NCBI RefSeq assembly: GCF_000003605.2
Contig: NW_003125889.1
Coordinates: forward strand, 360,899-418,152
Reading direction: 5' to 3'
Source of the DNA: Saccoglossus kowalevskii
Lineage: Eukaryota > Hemichordata > Enteropneusta > Harrimaniidae
DNA: 57,254 bases
Part shown: positions 10,948-21,660 of the stretch, one piece after another
Layout of the letters: every line of letters begins with the position of its first letter
Numbering within the stretch: position 1 is the first letter of the stretch
Program-made: the position numbers and the translations under genes
Notes under the pieces: generated by a model
The model's input: the letters and a program-made list of their open reading frames with translations, nothing else
What the model was told of the DNA's origin: nothing
Database searches by the model: none

Positions 10948-11917
10948 CGTCTTCCGAGAACTGGAGCATGGTTCGCTGTCGTTCCTGGATGCAATGTATC
11001 CACAAATGTCACAGTTTTTGCTCCCATAGCAACGCTGTCACTCAGTTTTCTCTTCCAGTTCACTATGCTACTTTTGGCAGGTAATTTCTCCTGGTTGCTA
11101 TGGTATTTGGACGGACTGATTTGAAAATCTGGTTCAATTCCAAAAACATTGGAACACATATTAAACACATCGTCATATTTGTGGTTATTTACAGGCAGCT
11201 CAGCATGTAGATTGCGGCCAGGTATTGGGTAAGCCAATGATAGGTTATCACTATGATTAGTGTTTTGGCTGAACTTTTTATCATCTTGCTTATGTTCAGA
11301 CATTAGAGCTCCCATAAAATTGGCAGTATCCAGTGGACGGGCTGGCACAGAAAACTTTCTAAAGTTGGTATGTGCTTCTGGTGGTGGCATTTTAAAATCT
11401 GGGCGGCATCGNNNNNNNNNNNNNNNNNNNNNNNNNNNNNNNNNNNNNNNNNNNNNNNNNNTGGTGATAGTTTGTCAATATTACTCATATAGTTATCCCG
11501 ACTTTCACAACTGGGTCATATCTTGGGAATAGATGGTTGTTGTGAGTGTGAGCAACCTTCCTTTTTGTTGAATCCTTCACAGGTAATGGAGCTTCTTTAT
11601 TATTATGATTCAGTTTCGGAGAAGGCATGACTTCATTGTTGTTATGCCCAATACCGCTATCGTCAGATGACACTCTCTCATTATCGCTACTACCGCGAAG
11701 ACTGACATCCTCTTCCTCATCATCTCTGTTAAATATCCGACTACATATTTCAATAATCCTATCACTCGGCCCGTTTCGGAGACCACTGCAGAAGACATCA
11801 TCTGCGTCCATAAAGTTCATTTGTTCCTCATCAACATTCCGACCGTGTGTGGTAGGAGGACCATGAGACAGCAAATGGCGTTCAAAATCCTCAAAACTGT
11901 ATAGTTCGGCCTCAAGA
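10948..11917 (-). CDS. Large exon of an unrecognised, mostly disordered acidic protein (with 50-N gap)
   Basis: Acceptor ttttgtatttttcag at 11918; donor CG|GTTAGT at 10947/10946, otherwise a TAG stop at 10926. The start reads LEAELYSFEDFERHLL, a likely helix, followed by low-complexity acidic and Ser/Asn/His-rich sequence (NRDDEEEDVSL, SSDDSGIGHNNN), typical of disorder and phosphorylation. A motif occurs twice: DDVF..IIEICSRIF near the start and DDVFNMCSNVFGIEPD after the gap. The end is basic/Ser-rich (NWKRKLSDSV, TVTFVDTLHPGT). Ns at 11412-11461 (a placeholder of 50) break it, and just before the gap the frame must shift (see findings). No family recognised. Being a long, clearly coding block with matching phases on both sides, it is the firmest exon of this gene. 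Confidence 0.75.
11412..11461. other. Assembly gap of 50 N
   Basis: A round 50-N run inside the coding exon 10948-11917. True length is probably unknown, so the frame relation across it carries no information. Confidence 0.95.
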
Positions 11918-13758
11918 CTGAAAAATACAAAAGTTGATAAATCAAATCAAATCAGAGTACTGTTTGTATAGAGTACATCTCCAATAGAAATGCACATAAA
12001 CCCAAAAGTACAGGTGTTAATGCTGGACCATTAAAATACAACTTACTTTGTCCATAGAAACATCTCTGTCAATTACATAAAGCACATATACTACTAATAG
12101 AGCAAATATGGTATTTTGGATAACTGCAGAAATTTATTTCTCGCAATGAATTTTCGAGAATCAGTGAAAACAAATTTAACCACAGTAATAGGATTCATCA
12201 AAGACGATGATAATTAACACTTAACATGTTATATATTGGATTCAATGGAACTTGTGCAGAAATGACAGACTTTTTTTTTTTTCATTAACTGTGTGATATC
12301 TTCTTTTTGAACAAGATTATCTAGGGGTTACTTATTTATCTATTGTGTGAAAAAAATCGCACAATCCAGAGTTCTACTCATCGGAGGTTTTTCGAATAGA
12401 ACCTAATTTAACAAAAATGCTAATGTACATACTTGGTATATGCCAAAATTTACATCTTGCATTTTTAAAATACTATAACAAGTTATAGAATTCCATAGTT
12501 GCTATCTTGACTTAAATCAGAGGAGTCGCATTCGTGGGAATTGAGTCCCAAGCAACGATATCAACGCATGATAAAAATGCAAAGGTTCATGGGTAGACAC
12601 TTGTTTGTAAACAACAACACACTATGGGCATCCGCCATATGCACAGGTGACGACTCCCTCGCTTTAAGTCATTTTTGAACTCATTAAAAGTATTACTCTT
12701 TAAATAACCATCAGAAGTGAACTTAAATAACATTTTGATTTTAAATTGGGTAATAAATGAAAAATTAAAAGTATAATGTGTTTGCCAAATGTATAGTGCG
12801 GTAGCTGCTGTCACTGAATTAACTTCTCATCCAATATAGTACTATTTATTGAACATAACGAGAATCAACAAATCAATGTTCTGTAACAGTTATAAACACA
12901 GCTCAATTTTGAGACTCCCACAAAACACATGTGTGCTCGTTATGGGACAAACTTAAACAGTCCCACCAATAATGCATGGCAGCTAGCAGCTGCGTTTGTT
13001 GAGTTGTTTATATACACTTTATGAATCAACAAAGCATGACTATTGATACCATGGTAACCATGTATGAATGTTTATTAGCACGTTCTGACTAGAAAAACTT
13101 GTATCAGGTAATTAGAAAGCACTTCACATTATCATATATTTTAGAAGAAGTGAAAAATGTTATAATGTCATGTTTTGTGTTCACATATGTTTTTATGCCA
13201 GCAATTGTGTTATGTAATAGTTATACCAGTACTGATACCTACCATTCCAAATGAGTTTAAAGTGAAAGGGGCATCACCTATGCACCCAAGAAAATTGGGC
13301 ACTAAGCAACGATAACAATACACACTAAAAACGCAAAATGTGTAGACACTCATTTGTAAACAACGAAACGCTATGGCAGTCTTGTTGCATACACAGGTGA
13401 CGACTTCCCAGCTTTATTTTAAACTCCATAATTTAAAATGTAGACGCAAGTTAAAAAAGTTTTGTATATACCGGGTACACTAACACACAAATATTAACAC
13501 ATCATTACCGGTAGGTCTAATAAAATAGGAGTGAACTGACCAGTGAAAGGAAAAGAGAATAAATTTAGAAGGATAGAGGCAACAGTTTACATGTACGGAT
13601 ACTAGTTAGGAGTCACAGCATTTGTTCTAGAGTTGCATACAGTCCCTTGTTTATTTGTTGTTGTTTTCTCAATAAAATAAAATACGTGTAAATGGCGAAA
13701 GCACAAACACACCTCTATAATTTATGTAAGTATATGCACTATTAATATAAAAAGCAGA
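11918..13758. repeat. Intron with a diverged repeat pair (12536-12670 and 13290-13420)
   Basis: Two copies share, in order, AAGCAACGATA, GTAGACACT, TTTGTAAACAAC and ACAGGTGACGACT, both ending in CTTTA-rich flanks. A second repeat, 13168-13260, shares GTGTTCACAT.TGTTTTTAT and a GAGTTTA end with 29019-29110. Near 11965-12116 lies a copy of the dispersed repeat described at 26640-27302. No exon supported. Confidence 0.55.
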
Positions 13759-13945
13759 TACTGTGGAATACTTTATTTTCGCTGGAATTAATTTTCGCTG
13801 AAAAAGCTTTTTGGGCATTTTGTATGGAATTTATTTTCACTGATTTTTGATGAGTTTAATGTGAAATATAGGAAAAAATTGTTTTTTCGCTGGATTTTAT
13901 TTTCAAAGAATCATGCCTTCAGCGAAAATAAAGTATTCTACAGTA
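13759..13945 (-). mobile_element. TA-flanked palindromic MITE, main family (copy 1, inverted)
   Basis: Ends TACTGTGGAATACTTTATTT and, inverted, TACTGTAGAATACTTTATTT. Inside are repeated TTTTCGCTG / CAGCGAAAA words that make nested hairpins. The internal order is reversed relative to most other copies. Confidence 0.85.
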
Positions 13946-14395
13946 TATGGTGTATGTGCAAATTACTAGCCAGTGATTTTTTTCAAGTTTCTTTTTCATT
14001 CATTTTAATGTTAGATTTGGCACTAACTGACTTGGGTACATATTTCTTGAGCTGTTTAAGTAGATTGAAATACTTCTTTCACTATAATAAAAAGCTGGAG
14101 AACCATAGTAAGTTCTACGTAAACAAGGAAGCATACTTTTCTTGTCAGCAGACCAACAGTACAAATATACAAGGATAAAAGAAAGGTGTAAGAAATTCTA
14201 CACAACTCAAAGTGGTAAATATGAAAAAAAAGTTTTAGTTAGAATGCTTTCAAGAGAAGTGTGTGTATGGAAACCAGTAGTAGGCGTCAACTATGCAGCG
14301 TCGTTCCAACACAACCACAACTCCATATTCAGAATGTGTATACATATTGTTTAATATAAACGCCAAAAAAAATTCAGACAATACATCACCACTAC

Positions 14396-14430
14396 CTAAT
14401 AATATCTGATGATATGACTCTACAGCACAC
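14396..14430 (-). other. Possible 35-bp cassette exon
   Basis: Excellent acceptor (tcattattttcttacag) and a usable donor (TTAG|GTAGTG). Open in two frames, but neither fits between 16603-16633 and 10948-11917, and 35 bp is not a multiple of three, so inclusion would break the frame. If real it would be a poison or alternative exon. Confidence 0.2.
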
Positions 14431-14449
14431 CTGTAAGAAAATAATGAAA

Positions 14450-16010
14450 TGGACAGTTCAAGTTTTCAATACATATTGAGGTTAATGTGATGAAGAAGTG
14501 CATGTATTCAAAATGTATTATGTGAACTTCTCAATCGGGGTAAATCGACTACAGCATCTATTGAGTCCGCCAGACCAGTCACACTGGGTCAAAAATCATT
14601 CATCTATAGACCCTGGACAATGACAGTATATAGCCATCTTACAAGTCAACCCACTTCTTTATCTAAGATTACAATACACTATAATAATATAGCAAATACA
14701 AAGGGAACACATTCTAAGGATTGGAGTGTGAAACTACAATTAATATGATCACATGAATAGGAATGTGTTTAGGCTTGTGAATGAAGAAGACATTATGAAT
14801 GTCAACATTCAACGAAAAGTACAAGTTCACGATGATAAATTTCCGACCCTACTAGTTTGGTAAGCATATTCATTTTGAACATTAAAATATAAGCGTCTAT
14901 TGAACACTAACTGTTAATTGCTTATTAATAATTAAATGAATTTTTTATATTGATTAAATCATTTTTATGTGCTCCTTCAACCCACAATAGAGCACTGGAG
15001 TGAGTTCCCATTGCAATTTATTTTAATATCTCAGGAAGAACATCTCACGTCACTATAATTAGTCCCTCTCAACTAATTTGTGTTTTGTATGTTCGACAGC
15101 CCTTTTGGAGATATTTCTCAGACAAGCTTTGACCGAGCATATTCAAACTAAACACTGACCATGTATGATAATAACCAGCCATTTTGGTACTCAAAATTGC
15201 TAAATTCTTATATGTAAATTTGTCGGGACTATTCCTTGGAGATTAGGGGGTGATTTCATTAAAATTTTGTATCAATATCATGATCATTAGAGCACATCAT
15301 ATTTTTTTCAAGATACGAGAAAAAAATTACCGACTGGCAGCCATTTTGTTTTTATTCATGTCCATGCCAATTCCTCATTAATATATTGCCAAATCTATTA
15401 ATATATTGTACATCTATTCTTTTGCATGGACTACCGGTATATAAGAAAACTTTTATTCTATAACAAAATTCACAGGAATAAACAAAAAAAATGAAATAAT
15501 TGATCTCATGACCAAGAGTAAAATAAATACCTTAACAGTACACTTGATTATATTAGCAGGTGCATAGCTCTCCACACCTGTCAAAGGGGGTAATTTGAAT
15601 GTAATTGGGCAATTTCCCTTGAATAGTACATCAGGAAATGTGCACATTAACAAATCAAGTAACATTCTAGTAATTACGTGTGAATGGTTTAATTTGTGAA
15701 AACAGTTAACTGTAACAGTATTAACCTTTTGAGTACGCAAGTCAACATTTGTTACCTTTCACAGAATAAACTCAAATTAATTTGTTCATATCCTTTATCA
15801 ATATCTATATGCAGCGCTAATTATCGCCATTTGGTCCAAAATCAATAAAACTCTGTTATGGCGGCTCAGGGGAATTGTCAATGAGTAAATTAATTCAGAA
15901 TTGTAAAAGTACTGGTATAAGAATTTAAAAACTATGGCATAAATGTGTATACAGTATTTGCTTTATTAGTAACATATGCATATGTATTTACATAAATTAC
16001 AGAGGTGTGT
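14450..16010. other. Intron, nothing supported
   Basis: AT-rich sequence without open splice-bounded segments or recognisable element ends. Confidence 0.4.
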
Positions 16011-16023
16011 ATACTGTATACAT

Positions 16024-16204
16024 GTAAAATACTTTATTTTCGATTGGCATTAATTTTCGCTGAAGGAATTATTCTGTGAAAATAAAATCCAGTCAATATA
16101 CCATTTTTCCTATATTTTACATTCAGCTAATCAAAAATCAGTGAAAATAAATTCCATACAAAACATTCAAATTGATTCCAGCTAAAATAAAGTATTTTAC
16201 AGTA
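16024..16204 (+). mobile_element. TA-flanked palindromic MITE, main family (copy 2)
   Basis: Left end GTAAAATACTTTATTTTCG, right end AAATAAAGTATTTTACAGTA. Internal TTTTCGCTGAAGGAAT and AAAATCAGTGAAAATAAATT blocks are as in the other copies. Confidence 0.85.
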
Positions 16205-16602
16205 TTAAGAATTCTACATCAAATGCAATTTTAGACTCAAATGTGTTTTTATTGGAGATGCGCTTCTAATGGAACAAATATGGGAGTGATGAGGCATGCA
16301 GTACATGTTTACTTTGATTTATTTAACATAATATTTACCTTGTATTGGGATTATTTGCTATTGCAATACTAGATTGTTTGTACACACATAGCTTAAAATG
16401 AACTTTGTCAAACACATGATAAACCAAGGTATTTTTTTCAATTGTTTTTGCTTTGACCATAACACCTACCTGTCACTGTTGAAAATAATATGTAAAAGAG
16501 CTGAATCACATAAAAATGGAGTTATAAGCTTACTTACCAGGTGTATTCAACAACACTGACAATTACTTGAATTAGCGAAAAAACAAAGGAAGACTGACTC
16601 AC

Positions 16603-16633
16603 CCCTCTTGCAATGTTGTTAAGTTCGGGTACA
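16603..16633 (-). CDS. 31-bp microexon of the unknown gene
   Basis: Flanked by atatgccag and GG|GTGAGT. In the frame set by its neighbours it reads YPNLTTLQEG, with two leading and two trailing bases. The 20792-20926 exon leaves one base and the 10948-11917 exon starts with one, so both joins are in frame, and the helix beginning LEAELYSF simply continues. Without it the two flanking exons are out of phase, which is the main argument for it. Confidence 0.5.
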
Positions 16634-17321
16634 CTGGCATATTTTCACAAAGTCAAAACTAACAGAAGAACCAATATAATAATGCTGATAGTGTGGGTTT
16701 TAAAACTACTGAGAGCCGTGGTCCTTTGTGCCAAGACACACACCTTACAACAACCATTCACTTTGGCCTAATAAAACCAGCTTACAATGATGTTCATAAA
16801 TGTTAACAACCCGTTGTACAGTTGATCCTCAAATACGCAAGCTGCCAAGTTAATTCATTATCACGCTTGAAGTCTAAACAAGTTCCCCAAACAGTCAACA
16901 AAACCAAATCCTGTAATGGTTGGATTGGCAGCAACAAACAAAATTACAACATGTACAGATGACACTGTAAACGTCACACGCGATGTTCGTTTGCCTCTAT
17001 TTAAGGAAACGCCAGTTTAATCAGTTGACATACAGATTTGTGAGCTACCTTGACAACCGAAATATTTTCAATGTTCCAAACTCCTGACAGATTTTTACAG
17101 CATAACGTGTAACCTCGCTACATCGAATGACAGACTTCACTGCTGATAGCAAAGATATCTACAATGATATCGCAACTATTCATGATGATAAGTTTGGTCA
17201 CGATTTATCACTAATTTCCATGTATTCGCAATCACACCTTAATCTAAACTCGCTCTTCGTGACCAGAAGAAAAGACACAAAATGCTCTTTAATACAGTTT
17301 CTTTGTAGTTTTATTTTTAAA

Positions 17322-17513
17322 TACTGTAAAATACTTTATTTTCACTTGAAATTAATTTTCGCTGAAGAAGTGATTTTAATAGTGAAAATAAAATCCAGTG
17401 AGTATACCTTTTTTTCTTATATTTTACATTCAGCTCACCAAAAATCAGTGAAAATAAATTCCATACAAAACACCCAAAAAGTCTTTTCAGCTAAAATAAA
17501 GTATTGTACTGTA
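17322..17513 (+). mobile_element. TA-flanked palindromic MITE, main family (copy 3)
   Basis: Starts TACTGTAAAATACTTTATTT and ends AAATAAAGTATTGTACTGTA. Full length, about 192 bp. Confidence 0.85.
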
Positions 17514-18061
17514 GTAACAATTTAACAAGATTTTGGTCATATTTTGAGATCTTTCTACAAAAGAAACAAGGACTATGTGTTTGGGTGACTATAATTACCC
17601 GGTAGTAGTGTTTATTACAACTTCGTACTTGTAAAAACAATAACAGTACTGTGCTCTATATTTTAAACTTTAAACTCTGTCTATTTGTTTAAAAAGGTCA
17701 ACTGAAGTCACAACCTGTACTGAAGTAGTAAAGCTTACTAATATATTTATTTTAATCAACAATACTTTTTTTGTCCTGCTTACCTGATTTCACTGATTGA
17801 ATACTAGTATACATTTACATACATGTGATTTCTGGTTGATTTGCAGTTCCCATTGGAGATGTTCCTCTACTTTTTTTTATTTTTTCTGGTAACCAAATGC
17901 CTCAGATATAAACATACATGTACATGTCACAGCTTCTTTTTAGTCTTTGGGAATCATAGAAATTTTCTTTTATTAAAATTCAGTTATTATGAAAAATAAT
18001 TCTAAATTTAATGACAACTTCACAATATTGATGAAAAGCTACCATGCATGTCAAATATAGC
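17514..18061. other. Intron, nothing supported
   Basis: AT-rich, no element or exon. Confidence 0.4.
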
Positions 18062-18255
18062 CTTAGCAATATATTTAAAAGTAATTAATTTATTTTTCCT
18101 TTTATTTTACTGACATTTTTTCTTTTATTTTCCCTTTTAAATTTTATCTCTTTTGAATTTTTTGTATTTGTATTTCTTTGTATTTATTTTCTTTACCATA
18201 CAAAAACCCTCTGAAGGTTTTTAGTGGTGTAATAAAGTTGTTATTATTATTACAG
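18062..18255 (+). mobile_element. 3' end of a non-LTR retrotransposon (LINE tail)
   Basis: A T-rich stretch leads into ACCCTCTGAAGGTTTTTAG, a short hairpin, then AATAAAGTTGTTATTATTATT. A hairpin followed by AATAAAG and a (TTA)n/(TTG)n microsatellite is the usual 3' end of L2/CR1-type elements in marine invertebrates. No coding part remains. Confidence 0.5.
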
Positions 18256-18985
18256 AAAGCAAAATTAATCAGAAATATTTGTATAACATAATAATACGGT
18301 ATTATTTCTAGCATGATTTGCCACTACCACAAAAGCATGGTGTGATGACTAAATAGTTTTCATCTGGACCCCTGCCCCCAAACAACTAATATAGTCCAAG
18401 CCTATACAAGAATGGCCTCAATAACTATCTTCAGTGAAGCAATAAATTCACATTCTTAATTTGTAAAAATGCAACTGTGGTGCCATACCCATATATAACA
18501 CCTGTACAAATACAACACCCAGCATGGTATGTGAATACCGAACACAGCCGAGTGACTACGCAGCTCACACACAGCGACCGTTTGTCAATATAGATAAATA
18601 GCCTGATAGAAAGTAGTGAATTAGGGTCAGCAATTACGCAAACACAAAGAAAGTTGTCAGCTCTAATCACCTGGCCTCCTTAACAATGGTCACTGAGTCC
18701 CACTTCATAAAGTATTTGTAGTGTTTTCTCATTCTGACCATTGTTAAAGTCGACATGGGTGGAACGGAGAACATAAATAACTTGAATGGGGTAATGTGTA
18801 ACCTGCATAGTTGTCTGTCAGTGTATTAACACTTGTTGGGAAACAATGTGTGAATTTTAATTCTTTTCAGTTATCTCACAATCATTCCATATGTTTGACA
18901 GACAAATTTTGATAGATTGTCAATCCCATGCAGAGATTTCACAATGGCATTGTGGGACACATCTACTTTCCCAATTACAATATAT
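18256..18985. other. Intron; CpG-containing patch at 18480-18680
   Basis: A more complex patch at 18480-18680 (GTGTGAGCTGCGTAGTCACT on minus) has an ORF but no splice sites; it may be a fragment of a dispersed element. Confidence 0.3.
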
Positions 18986-18987
18986 TC

Positions 18988-19546
18988 TTTGTGATATTTC
19001 AGTCTCGTACAATCCAAGCCTTTAAGGTCACCCTAAGTTTAAGATATTTCAGTCTTGTACAGTGTGTCTTTAAGGATCATCCTAACTTTGTGATATTTCA
19101 GTCTCGTACAATCCAAGCCTTTAAGGTCACCCTAAGTTTAAGATATTTCAGTCTTGTACAGTGTGTCTTTAAGGGTCACCTTAACTTTGTGATATTTCAG
19201 TCTCGTACAATCCAAGCCTTTAAGGTCACCCTAAGTTTAAGATATTTCAGTCTTGTACAGTGTGTCTTTAAGGGTCACCCTAACTTTGTGATATTTCAGT
19301 CTCGTACAATCCAAGCCTTTAAGGTCACCCTAAGTTTAAGATATTTCAGTCTTGTACAGTGTGTCTTTAAGGGTCACCCTAACTTTGTGATATTTCAGTC
19401 TCGTACAATCCAAGCCTTAAAGGTCACCCTAACTTTAAGATATTTCAGTCTTGTACAATCCAAGCCTTTAAGGTCACCCTAAGTTTGTGATATTTCAGTC
19501 TCGTACAATCCAAGCCTTTAAGGTCACCCTAAATGTAAGTTTGCTT
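18988..19546. repeat. 99-bp dimeric tandem array, about 5.5 copies
   Basis: The 99-bp unit is built of two related half-units of about 49 bp. Half A contains GTGATATTTCAGTCTCGTAC and half B AAGATATTTCAGTCTTGTAC. Near the right end the A/B alternation breaks (a half-unit follows out of order at about 19440). Being a multiple of three, the period yields a long spurious ORF of 33-residue repeats. Confidence 0.9.
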
Positions 19547-20611
19547 TATTTCAGTCTTGTATAGTATGTCTTCACTATGAGGATTGAGAATCAAGCGACA
19601 TCTAAATACAGTCACAACAATGCAGCATTTAGAAACTTATGACAGACAGCCATACTCTCAATATACAACACCTGATTAAACATGTACTTCAGCATGCTAG
19701 TGACTAGAATCCATGCATTGTAATATAAAGCTCCTAGTATATTTAAGTAGGATTTACTGTCATTAGTTTTTGATAACCTTAATCTCACAGCAGTGTACCC
19801 CCAAACAGAGTGTCAGTACTCCATTGTACATTGTGATGTGTCAGAACTTCCTTAAAGGTAATGATTACCTGAATACCTATACTTATCAGTGTGATGTCAT
19901 CAATGTCCGTGAACTTTCAGACACTGGAAACATCTCGACTGTCCACAATACATGTACTTGTAAATAATTTTAAATGACGGCACAAAATATTATGTCATGT
20001 GATTAATTATTCACCAGAATGTTTGATTCAGTCAAACAAATGAGTAAACAAAAACTAAATAGCAACAGACGTATTTATAACTTGTCACGTTGCATTGAAA
20101 TAATTTCTCAAGGGCTTGGTTCAGATCATAAACTTCTTTTGGATTCATAACAAATCACCGAAATATCACAGAAAAATGCAGTTGGGGTTGAAAATTATTG
20201 TCTGTACATGTATTTATTTGATTGATTCACTCAAATCATTCTATGATTACATCACTTCTATTTATAGTAAGATCCCATAAACATGACAACCGCTACTGAG
20301 GGCGAATAAAATAAATTTATTGCATATCTACAGTGGATATCAACATGTTTTTTAGAACAGATCCAATGTTTTGTCAAGTCAGAAAGAATATCCAGCTTAT
20401 AATCTGTTTCACCAAAAAATGTACCGAAACATATGGAAAAACTGAAATAAAGGCACAAATATGAATGTATGGCTTAATAATTAATAGATGCAACTTTGTG
20501 TGTACACATGTTTTCAGACACACCACACTTTTATTAATTTAGTACAACAAATTTTGAATCAAGAAACACATTTTTGAAGTTAATTTTTACATTTTCCACT
20601 TTTAAATATTA

Positions 20612-20712
20612 TACTGTAGAATACTTTATTTTGTAAAATTATAGAAAAAATTATATATATTCATTGGATTATTCCTTCAGCAAAAATAACAAAATTAAAG
20701 TATTCTACAGTA
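20612..20712. mobile_element. Main-family MITE, internally deleted (copy 4)
   Basis: Perfect ends (TACTGTAGAATACTTTATTT and its complement) but only 101 bp; the middle is lost. Confidence 0.8.
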
Positions 20713-20791
20713 ATTTTATTATTAATAAGATTTCTATTACATATAAGAAAGATTTACTTCCAAAATGAAGAGCGAGATTTTCAACACTCAC

Positions 20792-20926
20792 TGTCTGTGT
20801 TTACTGTTTGAAGTCTTGCATCTGTATGATGATGTAACAATGATGTGAGTGCTATGTAATATGGGTAATCATTGCCTTTAAAGCGCAGCTCAACAATCCC
20901 TGGGAAATTTGATTTGAATGGCCCAC
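20792..20926 (-). CDS. Internal exon of the unknown gene (125+135 bp pair)
   Basis: Acceptor gaaaaaattttag and excellent donor GACA|GTGAGT. Forty-four open codons including FPGIVELRFKGNDYPYY and ALTSLLHHHTDARL, with two leading and one trailing base. The upstream exon 25743-25867 leaves one base, so they join in frame through a glycine. Mixed hydrophobic/charged composition indicates a folded region rather than the disordered part encoded further down. Not recognised. Confidence 0.65.
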
Positions 20927-20989
20927 CTAAAATTTTTTCTATTGTCGGGTTTGAAAGGATATATTAGTAGCATTCAAGTTAGAGATCTT

Positions 20990-21660
20990 GGCTTGTGCAG
21001 AGACTCTGGACCGACTTGACAGGTGCCAAAAATGTGTGTGAATGGTCAGGACCCAGTCGCACATGCCGAAACAAATCTTTCTTGGTCGTGCCGTGATTTG
21101 CTGCCTGAACGCTGGGCATGAACAGAAATCATGCCCTCGGTGGTGAGTGTAGGAGAACTAGTATAACATGACGATGGAGCGAAGTGCAGCTAGATATGGT
21201 CGAATGCTGTAGCAATGAATGAAATGGTTAAATATAATTGAAAATCATAACAGTCCAAGCAGTCAACTGTCAAAATGGTACCGTGATCAAATGCATCATC
21301 ATGGAGTGCCATTGTATCCTCGTGGGCGGAGCTACGTCACAAGACGTTCCACGTTGCTACGACGCACACCACTGTACATGCATTTCTATGGGCTCTGTGC
21401 GCACTGCTGTGGAACGCCAGTCGAGCCGGTGAAAATTCAAGAAAACAACACAAACTCAACTTTGAAGGAATCCCGAACAACCAAATTTATATATGTCACA
21501 CACGTAGGGCTAATCTTGTTACACTGTTCAGAGGAGTCTCAACAATCATCCCAAAGTACAGTTTTCTGTGAGTTTTGGGCCTTTGTTTTCACCGCCGCGG
21601 GTTGCCAGGCGGTGAAAATGTCCGGATGTCTGCCCCCAAGGATAAGTAAATTCTTTTGAT
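20990..21660. promoter_or_regulatory. CpG-rich, promoter-like patch
   Basis: Against an AT-rich, CpG-poor background this stretch has many CpGs, a GC-box/CRE-like combination (GGGCGGAGCTACGTCACA at 21325-21342) and CGGTGAAAA words repeated at about 21426 and 21612. It sits just upstream, in minus-strand terms, of exon 20792-20926, so it could be an internal promoter. It could equally be a young, CpG-rich mobile element. A plus-strand ORF of 146 codons runs through it without recognisable similarity. Confidence 0.3.

Noticed and set aside
18928-19482. 184-codon ORF
   Set aside because: Product of the 99-bp tandem repeat.
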